Assembly: GCF_000429305.1 (NCBI RefSeq)
Contig: NZ_AUBP01000028.1
Coordinates: forward strand, 47,503 to 111,502
Origin: Desulfovibrio inopinatus DSM 10711
Lineage (GTDB): Bacteria; Desulfobacterota; Desulfovibrionia; Desulfovibrionales; Desulfovibrionaceae
Direction of reading: 5' to 3'
Length of the DNA: 64,000 nt
The notes under the pieces were generated by a model, which worked only from the letters and a program-made list of their open reading frames with translations, searched no databases and was not told the DNA's origin. Made by a program: the position numbers and the translations under genes. Of the stretch, positions 26,942-35,135 are shown piece after piece (within the stretch, counting starts at the first letter, position 1; each line of letters starts with the position of its first letter).

Positions 26942-28141
26942 TTAATAAGTGAATTGCCCATCATCATAAACGGTGATCCACTCTCCGGATTCAAGTTTTG
27001 CACGTACCCGTTTTTTCTGCGTATTGACCAAATCCCAGTGAAGCGCCGAATCATTATAACCAAGCTCTTTTCTGGCCTTTGACGTCAAAGTGACGGGGTC
27101 GCCCGTGTAAGTGTCGGTATATGCGCTCCCGACGGCAATATGGCAGTTCCCATTTTCCCCACCATAGTTCTCATCAAAAAGCGTGTTCGCCATAAATGCA
27201 TCGATTTTGGAGAAGCGTTTATCTGTCAAAGAAAACTCTCCGATTTTATTGGCTCCATCATCCATAGCCAATTGCTCTTTGACAAAGTCCTCCCCTTCTT
27301 CGGCTGAAACAGATACAGCTCGACCATTATCAAATGTCAACCGGACGCCACGCACCAAGTTTCCACTGCGATACGATGGTTGATCGGCGTAGAACGTGCC
27401 GCTGCAATAACGCCAGTCCGGCGAAGTAAAAATTTCAAAACTTGGAATGTTATGACCGGAAATCCCGATGAACCGTCGGAATTTACCCATCGACACGGTC
27501 AAGTCGATATCGTCGGATTCAACATGAAATGTCGTTGCGCGCAGACTGTTTAGCCACGTTTTAATGGTATTGGCTTCTTCGAACACTGTTTTCCAGGCCG
27601 CTGTCGGGTCTGACTGGTCCAGCATACAAGCTTTCGCAATTTGATTGCCATATTCGTCCAAGGAAAGTCCGGCATATTTTGCCAGTTCGGGAGTTGGGTA
27701 CAAGCACAATGTCCACCCAAGCAAGCCCTCCTCTTCGCGTCTGTTCAGAATGTCGCGGTATGGCTTCCGGGCGACTGCCGCAGCCGCGATTCGTTTCGAG
27801 TTTACATGCTGCAAATGGGTTAAACTATCAGGAGACAGAATATACACAGTGCCATTCAGACTTTCATAGAGTTCACGCGTTCCAGGAGGATAGAATGTGA
27901 CTTGGTCGTCATTCCCTTTCATGAAAAGATCGCGCTCCATAGGTGCGGTTAACCCCATACGAAAAACAGGGTGAATCCCTCGTTCAAGCAGCTTGGTGTA
28001 GAGCGCTTCAGCAAGTTTCAATGCAGGAGCCTGGAATTGAAGTAATACGATGTCGCCTTCGGCGTACGCCGATGTTCTCGATGTGGTAAGTCCCCAGACA
28101 AGGACATCCGCATACTTTTCGAGAAGAGATTTCGAATACAC
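26942..28141 (-). CDS. Aminopeptidase, peptidase family M29
   Basis: A 399-residue two-metal aminopeptidase of the M29 (thermophilic aminopeptidase T / AmpS) family, which removes N-terminal residues from peptides in the cytoplasm. Family signatures with metal ligands are present: GHNIPSFEIFTSP near 235-247, the EEG stretch near 280, IGEFSLTD, then DENYGGENGNCHIAVGSAY and the C-terminal DSALHWDLV (His and Asp ligands). Length and order match the family. It stands alone, divergent from the sensor kinase gene. Confidence 0.9.
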   Translation of the reverse strand: MYSKSLLEKYADVLVWGLTTSRTSAYAEGDIVLLQFQAPALKLAEALYTKLLERGIHPVFRMGLTAPMERDLFMKGNDDQVTFYPPGTRELYESLNGTVYILSPDSLTHLQHVNSKRIAAAAVARKPYRDILNRREEEGLLGWTLCLYPTPELAKYAGLSLDEYGNQIAKACMLDQSDPTAAWKTVFEEANTIKTWLNSLRATTFHVESDDIDLTVSMGKFRRFIGISGHNIPSFEIFTSPDWRYCSGTFYADQPSYRSGNLVRGVRLTFDNGRAVSVSAEEGEDFVKEQLAMDDGANKIGEFSLTDKRFSKIDAFMANTLFDENYGGENGNCHIAVGSAYTDTYTGDPVTLTSKARKELGYNDSALHWDLVNTQKKRVRAKLESGEWITVYDDGQFTY

Positions 28142-28330
28142 GTGGCATCTCCCGATGCTATCAGTTATTAAGAAGTATTGTACCTCGACCTTTCGCTTGA
28201 ACCGTCGTCTTCACACGATTTGTTCTCTTTGCCAAGACTGGACACGTTTGTGCCATACACCTGTAACGTCTTTTTGCGATACTCTTAAAAATACATTTGG
28301 TCATTCCCAGACAAAAAGATCCCAAACGCC

Positions 28331-29485
28331 ATGATTCAATTTATCCACTCATCATATTTTCACCATCTGCTTGAAAGCCTTGCTGCCGGAGTGATCATTA
28401 TGAACACCAAAGGCAGCGTTTACGCTGGGAATGCCTCGGCATCCCGCATCCTCGGACAAAGTTTCGACACTATTCAAGACAGTTTCTTTTCCCCGATTAT
28501 TCTTGATCGGTTCGATGATCCTGATAAGCTGCGGCAATTACTGGATCAAACCAACTCCAATCAGCTGTCGACTTCTCCTATACAACTGCATTATGCCCAC
28601 CCAGAAGGGCAAACACTGACGCTTGCTGTTTCGGTGTCATTACTTGAACAATACGGAAAAATTTTCGGCGTTCTCATCCAATTTGATGATGTTACGGAAA
28701 TTGTTTCCCTTCACGAGCGGGAAAAACAAATGCTCCAGGAGAAAAGTCTCCTGCAAATGCAACGTATTGAAAGTCTCAATAGTTTTTCCATGGCAATTGC
28801 CCATCAAATTCGTAATCCCATGATGACCATTAGCGGATTCGCGAAGCTGCTCCTGAAGAAACGCCAAGAAAATGAACGTGATGCGGCATGGCTTGAGGCC
28901 ATAATGGAAGGTGCTGGTCGGCTTGAAACGATCGTTACGGCCGTCAGTGAATTCAATGCGCTTTCATTCCAGGGAAAACGTGCCGTTTCTCTCCATGAAA
29001 TTATCTCAGAAACCCGATCTGCTTTAAAAAAAACACATTTTGAAAAAATAAACGCGATTTCATTTGAACTTCTGGTCACGAAACAGACACTTGTCAGTGA
29101 TCCTCATCTTTTAAAAGTCGCTGTATACGAAGTTCTTCTGAACGCTATTGAGGCATTGGAATCACAGAGAGATGATGAGCGTAAACACATAGTCTTAAGA
29201 AGTAACCCCATAGAAAATGGAGTGATATTGGAGATCACAGACACAGGATGTGGTATTCATTCAGAATCTCTCCCTTTTCTATTTGATCCATTCTTTACAA
29301 CCAAAGCTGTCGGGGTTGGCATGGGCTTGTGCAAAGCCAAACGGGCTCTCCATGAACTTGGTGGAGATCTCACCTTAGAAAACGAGCCTTTGGAAGGAGT
29401 AAAGGCAACCCTGGTGCTTCACAATTGTCTATCCGATCCATGTAAAAATACGATAACAAAATCAAGCTCCCATTCTGAACGTTAA
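28331..29485 (+). CDS. PAS sensor histidine kinase
   Basis: A soluble 384-residue kinase: an N-terminal PAS domain (about 8-125, starting FHHLLESLAAGVIIMN), a HisKA domain with H-box SMAIAHQIRNPMMTISGFA (about 154-172), and a complete HATPase_c domain with the N-box VLLNAIEALES, G1 TDTGCGI, F-box FDPFFTTK and G2 GVGMGL. It is intact, unlike the kinase at 7.9-10 kb. No membrane helix or receiver domain is visible, and no response regulator is adjacent. The signal is unknown. Confidence 0.88.
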   Translation: MIQFIHSSYFHHLLESLAAGVIIMNTKGSVYAGNASASRILGQSFDTIQDSFFSPIILDRFDDPDKLRQLLDQTNSNQLSTSPIQLHYAHPEGQTLTLAVSVSLLEQYGKIFGVLIQFDDVTEIVSLHEREKQMLQEKSLLQMQRIESLNSFSMAIAHQIRNPMMTISGFAKLLLKKRQENERDAAWLEAIMEGAGRLETIVTAVSEFNALSFQGKRAVSLHEIISETRSALKKTHFEKINAISFELLVTKQTLVSDPHLLKVAVYEVLLNAIEALESQRDDERKHIVLRSNPIENGVILEITDTGCGIHSESLPFLFDPFFTTKAVGVGMGLCKAKRALHELGGDLTLENEPLEGVKATLVLHNCLSDPCKNTITKSSSHSER

Positions 29486-29652
29486 TCGCTTTTCTTCACC
29501 ATTCCCTCCATTGATTTTTCCGTGGTCAGGGGCTATCTTTACTTTTTCGATTGTCGCTCACGTGATTTTTTGAACAACCATGCATCAAGGCACCCGAGCC
29601 GTCGGGTTTATAGCACAATACAGCCAATAAAAATACCAAGGGAGAGAAGTTC

Positions 29653-29871
29653 ATGGCCAAGGAAGAAGCCATTGAGGTCGACGGCGTCGTTCAAGAAGCG
29701 TTGCCCAACGCAATGTTTCGCGTGGAGCTGGAAAATGGGCATGAAGTCCTTGCTCACATTTCCGGAAAAATGCGCAAATTTTATATACGTATTCTGCCTG
29801 GCGACCGAGTACGGGTCGAGCTGTCTCCATATGACCTCACTCGTGGCAGAATTACATACAGAATGAAATAG
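29653..29871 (+). CDS. infA: Translation initiation factor IF-1
   Basis: A 72-residue S1/OB-fold protein that binds the ribosomal A site during initiation. The sequence is canonical: [23 protein letters not shown] at the start, [14 protein letters not shown] in the middle and LTRGRITYR at the end. GGGAGAG precedes the ATG. A short hairpin follows the stop. Confidence 0.95.
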   Translation: MAKEEAIEVDGVVQEALPNAMFRVELENGHEVLAHISGKMRKFYIRILPGDRVRVELSPYDLTRGRITYRMK

Positions 29872-29879
29872 TATTGTGA

Positions 29880-29895
29880 AGGGAGATTTCTCCCT
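29880..29895 (+). terminator. Short hairpin after infA
   Basis: AGGGAGA and TCTCCCT pair with a two-base loop nine bases after the infA stop and are followed by a T-rich stretch (CTGTTGTTC). It is short, so its strength is uncertain. Confidence 0.45.
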
Positions 29896-29976
29896 CTGTT
29901 GTTCGTATTCTGATCAGCATGCGGTCCGATGAACGTCCGCATGTTTTTTTGTCAACTTCGGTACAATCGAGGCAGC

Positions 29977-30633
29977 ATGCCGAAATCTAAGCAGTACCTC
30001 ATTGACGACTTGTCCATGCAGGAGTCGTGGCGTCTTTTCAAGATCATGGCTGAAATCGTGGACGGCTTTGAGTCGTTGAGTGATATTGGACCCGCAGTCT
30101 CCATTTTCGGTTCGGCAAGAGCGAAGCCCGATGATCCTGTGTACCAACTGACACAGAACTTAGCCAACCTATTGGCCAAGGCAGGCTATGCCGTTATAAC
30201 GGGAGGCGGTCCGGGCCTCATGGAAGCCGCAAACAAAGGCGCGGCCGACGCAGGCGGGTCATCCGTTGGACTGCATATCCACCTGCCCTTTGAACAACAG
30301 TCGAATGATTTTTTAAGTCTCAAGTGTGACTTCAGGTATTTTTTTATTCGTAAGATGATGTTCGTCAAATATGCGATGGCCTACATCGCAATGCCTGGTG
30401 GATTCGGTACGTTGGACGAACTTTTCGAAGCGCTTGTACTCATCCAGACGCGTCGTATTCGCCCCTTCCCCATTATTCTCATGGGATCAGATTTCTGGGG
30501 AGGAATGATCGATTGGATTCGCGAACGCCTTATCAGCGCTGGCTACGCCAATCCGGCGGATCTCGATTTATTTGTGGTATACGACTCACCTGAAGATGTC
30601 GTTACATTCATTAAACGCCATATCGTGTTATAG
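29977..30633 (+). CDS. LOG-family nucleotide phosphoribohydrolase
   Basis: A 218-residue Rossmann-like protein of the LOG/lysine-decarboxylase-like family. Many members hydrolyse nucleoside 5'-monophosphates to free base and ribose 5-phosphate. The signatures GGGPGLMEAANKGA and PGGFGTLDELFE, with the catalytic Arg/Glu environment, are clear. I use the ATG at 29977, which follows CGAGGCAG; the frame extends to 29929 without a better site. It stands alone between infA and a small lipoprotein gene. Bacterial substrates are usually AMP or related, not plant cytokinins. Confidence 0.85.
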   Translation: MPKSKQYLIDDLSMQESWRLFKIMAEIVDGFESLSDIGPAVSIFGSARAKPDDPVYQLTQNLANLLAKAGYAVITGGGPGLMEAANKGAADAGGSSVGLHIHLPFEQQSNDFLSLKCDFRYFFIRKMMFVKYAMAYIAMPGGFGTLDELFEALVLIQTRRIRPFPIILMGSDFWGGMIDWIRERLISAGYANPADLDLFVVYDSPEDVVTFIKRHIVL

Positions 30634-30730
30634 TTGATATCGCACTAATGGAGGCAACATCCTCCGTTGACTTGAAGAGTGAGGCAACCTAACATACTGC
30701 TATCGTTCCACTCGATAAGGGAGAACCGCC

Positions 30731-30982
30731 ATGCCACGCATCATCGTCGCGACACTTCTCGTTTCCGCCTGTCTCGTTTTGGGCTGCACCAAACCGCAAT
30801 TCAGCAACGGACAAAACAATATGGCGCAAACCGAGGCCGACTATACAGATTGTTACTCAAAAGCAGCGTTGGACGCCTTCACTCCACCCTACCCGGAGGA
30901 TGCTGGCCTGAAGATTACCGACGACTCAACGGCTTGTATGGAAGCGAGAGGATATGAACCCAAGATGGTCTGTACACAATAA
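30731..30982 (+). CDS. Small lipoprotein, 83 residues
   Basis: A short secreted protein with a signal peptide and lipobox LVLGC (Cys19), then a mature part with three further cysteines (DCYSKAA, TACMEARGYEP, VCTQ) that may form disulfides. GGGAGAA precedes the ATG. The pattern ACMEARGY near the end occurs in small envelope lipoproteins of other proteobacteria, but I cannot assign a function. Confidence 0.65.
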   Translation: MPRIIVATLLVSACLVLGCTKPQFSNGQNNMAQTEADYTDCYSKAALDAFTPPYPEDAGLKITDDSTACMEARGYEPKMVCTQ

Positions 30983-31007
30983 TTTCTTGATATCTTCTCT
31001 TTAGGAC

Positions 31008-31035
31008 TTGCATTTTTCTCCCGACGCCTTATAAT
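31008..31035 (+). promoter_or_regulatory. Sigma-70 type promoter of ssrA
   Basis: TTGCAT at 31008-31013 and a perfect TATAAT at 31030-31035 are separated by 16 bases. The mature tmRNA 5' end at 31048 lies 12 bases downstream, leaving a short leader for processing. Confidence 0.75.
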
Positions 31036-31047
31036 TATTCTCTTGAC

Positions 31048-31407
31048 GGGGGCGCCCTGGTTTCGACGGGGAGAGTAAAGCCAAAGTAGCAGGCCGAGGT
31101 GGCCGCGAGGCCTCGTTAAACACGCGGAACGGCTTTAATTGCCAACGATTACGATTACGCCCTGGCTGCTTAGTTGACAGTCAGCGTTTCACTGGCCGAC
31201 GCCTGATGAGCCGGACCGAGACGCCAACCCCTATCAGGCTGGTGAATATCATGTGCTCACTATGATATTCACGAGACCTTAGTGAGACCGCTTCGGGATG
31301 TCCGGCCGGAAGACCCGCCTGAAGTCAAACCATGTTCCGGTCTAAGCCTGTAGAAGCTTTGCGTGGAGCCTTCTCGGACGGGGGTTCGATTCCCCCCGCC
31401 TCCACCA
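31048..31407 (+). ncRNA. ssrA: Transfer-messenger RNA (tmRNA)
   Basis: A complete tmRNA of about 360 bases, which rescues stalled ribosomes and tags their products for proteolysis. The 5' end GGGGGCGCCCTGGTTTCGACGGG and the 3' end with T-arm GGGGGTTCGATTCCCCC and encoded CCA form the tRNA-like domain; GGGGGCG pairs with CGCCTCC. The tag frame at 31141-31173 reads ANDYDYALAA and stops. Pseudoknot-like GC stems follow. A promoter lies upstream and a terminator downstream. Its 3' end is a classical integration site, and the T3SS island begins just after it. Confidence 0.97.
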
Positions 31408-31436
31408 AATAAAGCGCAAAATACACGAATCGACAT

Positions 31437-31461
31437 AGAGGGCCTCTTGAGGCCCTTTTTT
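31437..31461 (+). terminator. Terminator of ssrA
   Basis: GGGCCTC-TTGA-GGCCC stem-loop followed by six T residues, 30 bases after the tmRNA CCA end. Confidence 0.9.
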
Positions 31462-31897
31462 GTTGTGGTTGTCCCGATTGAAACAAATAGATGATTCTGT
31501 CGTCTTTGCTCAGAATATCATGTTATGTCCTTGGATTTCATCTATACTTATACCGTCTGAGGCTTTCAGGAGTAGATTCACCTGAACGATTTTGCTAAAA
31601 GCTCGATCAAACCATATTTCGACATGATTAAGGAAAAATGAGTATGTGGGGGGTAAAGTGGATGGTCATCTGCCGCCTCTTGAACACCAATTCGGTGAAT
31701 GCTTTGTGCTTGTGTACCATGATCTCAATTTTAGCCTCTTTTGCTGGACAGTCGTTGTATAGACGTATTTCAAAGACGCAACGCCAGGAAATAGGCGTTT
31801 CTCCTCACAAGAAAGCATTTCAAAATTACCGCGACCAGATGAGATATGCCCCAATTTCTTCATTGAAATAATTATAAAATAGAAATAACAACTCGTA
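31462..31897. other. Intergenic region at the presumed island edge
   Basis: About 435 bases between ssrA and the first Nif11-leader gene. A 77-codon frame (31638-31871) lacks a ribosome site and resembles nothing I know. No integrase or att repeat is recognisable. It could hold a remnant of an insertion. Confidence 0.4.
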
Positions 31898-34114
31898 TTA
31901 ACCCGCAGCGGCGGCGGCAACGTCCATACCTACTTCTACTGCGTCAACGACGGTGTCAACTCCTGCCTCCACTCCTGCTTCCACAGCAGCTTCGACGACG
32001 TCATCCACAGCAGCTTCGCTAGCGTCGGCGCCGACATCGGCTGCTGTGTCAACTTCTGATCCTTCCGCAGCCTTTGAAAAATTCACGTCCGAGGAATCTT
32101 CTGCGGCGTTGACGGAGTCCTGAGCCCCAGCACCCTCACTGTCAGCGTCAACGGCGCCGTCCTCCGGGGTATTGAACCTTCCGTAGCTGTGATACACTTG
32201 TTTCTCGGCTTCAGGATTGTCATTGGTTGGTGCGGGTTCAGTAGTAAAATATCCATCCTTACCAAAAGCCAGTTTTTCCTGGTCGTGAAGCCATTCCATA
32301 CTTGTCTTGAGAGCGGTCCCCGTCCAGTTACTCCCTTTTGCTTTAGAAAAAAGCTCCTTCAGGGCCTCCCCGACAGCCTTCTTCGGATTCATGCCGCCCT
32401 GAACTTCATCCTCATACTTTTTTAGAAAAGCTTTGACGCCTTTTTCCCCGTAAACCTTTTTGATATTAGCCAGAAAATTTTTGAGATAGTTGTACTCGTG
32501 ACCGACATTCTGAGTGGCGAGCTTGGCCGCCATGGCCGGGCTTTCCCCTTCGGCTATGCCTTCTTTGAATCTTTCGTCGAACATTGCGTCTGCCTGGTCC
32601 TTGCTCACGCCCATAGCGGACTGGATGTTCTCAAAATCGACGCGACTAGAGATGATCGTGACCGCCTCCTCCGGCGAATAAGAGGCAGGCATGGCGTTCA
32701 TCTGCGATTCAAAATCCTCAAGCGCGTTCTGGGCGGCCCCCCCCTGTTGCATTTTGGCGGCAATATAGACACCAGCCTCCATGATCAATTTATCACGCTC
32801 GGCCAGAGGCATATTCGGATATTTCTTTTCGAGATAGCTGTTCAAGGCCTGATATGTTTGAGCACTGTCCCCTCCTGTGGGGAGGGTGGAGCTAAAAATG
32901 TGTTCGGTGGAAAGAATTTGCGCTGCCTGGTCGTAGTTCAGGTTGTCTTTCTCAGCCATGGCCGCCACTTGGTCGTGAAAAGAGTCGAGAATTTTCTTGG
33001 CCGCTTCTGGGGTGACGTTTTCACCTGGCGTGATTTTGGAGCAAACCACGGTCATGTATTGTACGTCCATTTTTCCTGGGTCGTTGGCCATCTCCACGGA
33101 AGGGAAACGGGTCTCAACACTGACGGCGGTATTAAAGAGAGCGATGATGCTTGACAGCGAAAGCTTGTTCTTCAAGGCTGCATGGCCGAGAACGCCTAAG
33201 ACTTCATAGGCGTTTGCCCCCGTAATGTCTTTACGGTTGAGATTCGCGAGCATTTCACGAACTTTCGTCTGGGCTTCTTTGGGGCTGAGTCCACCTGCTT
33301 CCAAAGCGCTCATCATGTGTCTATACGCCAGTACTTCTGTTCCGGTTATATTGGAGACGCTCTGCATGGCCTCCAGAGGACTGACAGAGCCGCCTGCAAG
33401 GGATTTGGCTTTTTCATAAGCAGAGTCTACTTCCTTGGCGCACTTCTCGCGCAAGGCGGTCACTTCCTTGCTGGACATGTCCCCATGAGCCTCAATAGAC
33501 ATCTTGTTCTCGATGGCCTGCTCCTTGGCACGAACATACAGGGCGGCCTTCGCCGGGCTCATTCCTTTCATTTCCAGGTCAAATATCTGTGCTTTAACCG
33601 CCTCCACAGCCTTCTTTTTTGACAGCCCGGTATCCTGAGCGAGGTTAATGGCCGAGTTGTAATTTTGAGTGTAGACGCTCTTCTGTTGTGGCGTCATAGG
33701 TTGAGTATCCTGAACGGGGACGCCATAAATATTCCCCAGTGTAGGGTCTAGCTCGTCGATATTTGTATATTCTTCTCCTGTGGACACGATATCTGGACTG
33801 GCGATTTCCATTTGTGCCTTTTCAGTATTCGAGAGAGGATGCCCCTCTGGCGTGCTAATTCCGATCTGTCTTTCTTGAACGTCAATCTTTTTAATAAGAT
33901 CAGGTCGTTGCTTCAGGTCACCAGGGGTGACCCCCTTGAGACTGCCAATTACGTGCTCCGCCGCTTGCTTGAGGTGTTGCTCGCTGACCTGATATCCATG
34001 TTGTTGCGCGTGTGCGACGACTTCACCCGCCGAGGAGAAACCTTGCACTTCAGTCATGGAGTTCTGATCCTGAAAGAGATGTTGAAAATAGTTCATCGCA
34101 ACACCAAATGACAT
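31898..34114 (-). CDS. Giant Nif11-leader protein with helical repeats and acidic tail (paralogue 1)
   Basis: A 738-residue protein. Residues 1-60 resemble the Nif11 leader domain of RiPP precursors: a hydrophobic helix (AMNYFQHLFQD), then GEVVAHAQQHGYQVSEQHLKQA. Residues 130-620 carry about fourteen short repeats of the form G-x-S/T-P-x-x-A-x-x-x-V (for example GMSPAKAALYV, GLSPKEAQTKV, SYSPEEAVTII). The tail starts at DSSDVNFSKAAEG and ends in a cysteine-free run rich in Val, Ala, Asp, Glu and Gly. No signal peptide or membrane helix is seen. AAAGGAGGAG precedes the ATG. It is colinear with the 727-residue protein at 37853. Candidate RiPP-type substrate and/or T3SS cargo; this is inference. 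Confidence 0.75.
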   Translation of the reverse strand: MSFGVAMNYFQHLFQDQNSMTEVQGFSSAGEVVAHAQQHGYQVSEQHLKQAAEHVIGSLKGVTPGDLKQRPDLIKKIDVQERQIGISTPEGHPLSNTEKAQMEIASPDIVSTGEEYTNIDELDPTLGNIYGVPVQDTQPMTPQQKSVYTQNYNSAINLAQDTGLSKKKAVEAVKAQIFDLEMKGMSPAKAALYVRAKEQAIENKMSIEAHGDMSSKEVTALREKCAKEVDSAYEKAKSLAGGSVSPLEAMQSVSNITGTEVLAYRHMMSALEAGGLSPKEAQTKVREMLANLNRKDITGANAYEVLGVLGHAALKNKLSLSSIIALFNTAVSVETRFPSVEMANDPGKMDVQYMTVVCSKITPGENVTPEAAKKILDSFHDQVAAMAEKDNLNYDQAAQILSTEHIFSSTLPTGGDSAQTYQALNSYLEKKYPNMPLAERDKLIMEAGVYIAAKMQQGGAAQNALEDFESQMNAMPASYSPEEAVTIISSRVDFENIQSAMGVSKDQADAMFDERFKEGIAEGESPAMAAKLATQNVGHEYNYLKNFLANIKKVYGEKGVKAFLKKYEDEVQGGMNPKKAVGEALKELFSKAKGSNWTGTALKTSMEWLHDQEKLAFGKDGYFTTEPAPTNDNPEAEKQVYHSYGRFNTPEDGAVDADSEGAGAQDSVNAAEDSSDVNFSKAAEGSEVDTAADVGADASEAAVDDVVEAAVEAGVEAGVDTVVDAVEVGMDVAAAAAG

Positions 34115-34293
34115 AATCTCCTCCTTTGTGTACCCCTAAACCTGAACGCCTTGGAGATGTGGTGAAGACATCGCCTTCAAACGAAAGTGTATATTCTCAT
34201 TGCTCGGCAAGAGGTTGTATGTTTTCTTGGTTCTGTTTTCGACTCGTGTTAGACTTGGTATACATAGTATTCTTTCTCTGGAATGAGAGTGTC

Positions 34294-34440
34294 ATGGATA
34301 TTGAAAAATTCAAAGCCATTCTTGTAGTCTTCGCTGACCTGAACCGAGTCGCAATCCAGGCTTTACAAGACGCAAGTGGGCCTGATGGAGCTTGGGATGT
34401 AGCCAACAATTGCAACAGAGGATTCACCCACGTTGTGTAA
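34294..34440 (+). CDS. Micro-ORF, 48 residues, candidate precursor peptide
   Basis: A short frame starting MDIEKFKAILVVFADLN and ending WDVANNCNRGFTHVV, with an amphipathic helical first half and a Cys/Asn/Gly-rich end. GAGAG lies upstream of the ATG. The first 15 residues match, with silent codon changes as well as substitutions, a 17-residue frame on the opposite strand at 34467-34520. Placed ahead of the VOC-YcaO-TfuA genes, it has the size and layout of a RiPP precursor, but it may also be a leader peptide or not be translated. Confidence 0.35.
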   Translation: MDIEKFKAILVVFADLNRVAIQALQDASGPDGAWDVANNCNRGFTHVV

Positions 34441-34466
34441 CTCCTGAATCACGTTCCGAGACTGGT

Positions 34467-34520
34467 TCAGAAATAGTCCGCAAAGGCGGAAAGAATAGCC
34501 TTGATTTTTTCAGTATCCAT
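34467..34520 (-). CDS. Micro-ORF, 17 residues, related to the facing micro-ORF
   Basis: Reads MDTEKIKAILSAFADYF and stops. AAGAAGGG stands five bases before the ATG. Ten of its first fifteen residues are identical to the start of the 48-residue frame at 34294 on the other strand. The two stand tail to tail, as if an inverted duplication had been truncated. Confidence 0.3.
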   Translation of the reverse strand: MDTEKIKAILSAFADYF

Positions 34521-34548
34521 AACACCCTTCTTATGAAAGGATAATACC

Positions 34549-34611
34549 ATGGTTATTAAATACGCATGTTCTGCAACCGCCCTACTGTTGTCTGAATACG
34601 ACAAACATTAA
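34549..34611 (+). CDS. Micro-ORF, 20 residues, directly upstream of the VOC gene
   Basis: Reads MVIKYACSATALLLSEYDKH. AAAGGA lies eight bases before the ATG, and its stop codon overlaps the AAGGAG ribosome site of the next gene, so reading it would couple translation to the VOC gene. It contains Cys, Ser and Thr next to small residues (ACSAT). It could be a tiny precursor, a leader peptide or chance. A TTGTC/GACAA inverted repeat lies at its 3' end. Confidence 0.3.
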   Translation: MVIKYACSATALLLSEYDKH

Positions 34612-34623
34612 GGAGATTCAGAT

Positions 34624-35082
34624 ATGGCTCCACATTCCAGACTGGGAAAAGTCGTGGGCGTCGCGCTCATGACCGAAAATATGGATAAAGCGAAAGATTT
34701 CTATTCTGACCTTGTAGGCTGGCACTACAAAGAAGTCGAAACTCCGTATGATTCCAAATCGGTTCTCGCCCTTTTCGGGGAGGAGCCGGTGGCCAGCATT
34801 GTCTCCTTTCCGCCGCACAAACACCCGGAAGCCCAGCCCGTATGGCGAGTGATCATCGCCGTACAGAATGTCGATGAGGCTGCCGATAAGGCGGTCAAAC
34901 TGGGAGGAGAAGTGGCTGCCCCCCCTCGGGGAGACGGTCCTTCCCGGCATTGTCTGATCAGAGATCCCCAAGGCAACTTCGTCATCCTGGTGGATGCGAA
35001 CTCTGAAGCGGCGAAAGATTCCAAGACGGACGACGTCGAACTGTTGGAAAAAATGCAACGGCTACACAATGTCCTGGCATAA
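34624..35082 (+). CDS. VOC (glyoxalase/bleomycin-resistance) family protein
   Basis: A 152-residue protein with two beta-alpha-beta-beta-beta modules of the vicinal-oxygen-chelate fold: module 1 from VVGVALMTENMDKAKDFYSDLVGW, module 2 ending LIRDPQGNFVILVDAN. Members are metal-dependent isomerases or dioxygenases, or binding proteins that sequester small molecules. AAGGAG precedes the ATG. It is first in the VOC-YcaO-TfuA run with only short gaps, so it may act on, or protect from, the product of that pathway. The specific reaction is unknown. Confidence 0.8.
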   Translation: MAPHSRLGKVVGVALMTENMDKAKDFYSDLVGWHYKEVETPYDSKSVLALFGEEPVASIVSFPPHKHPEAQPVWRVIIAVQNVDEAADKAVKLGGEVAAPPRGDGPSRHCLIRDPQGNFVILVDANSEAAKDSKTDDVELLEKMQRLHNVLA

Positions 35083-35135
35083 CCTTCGATAACATGCAGG
35101 GAAATAAGGGGTTCTCCAGGGTGAAGGACGGAGGC

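Noticed and set aside
31638..31871. 77-codon frame after ssrA, possible transposase remnant
   Set aside because: I could not match it to any transposase or effector motif on either strand.
34126..34293. Longer upstream start for the 48-residue micro-ORF
   Set aside because: The extra 56 residues cover the promoter area of the divergent large gene, with odd Cys/Phe-rich composition and no ribosome site.
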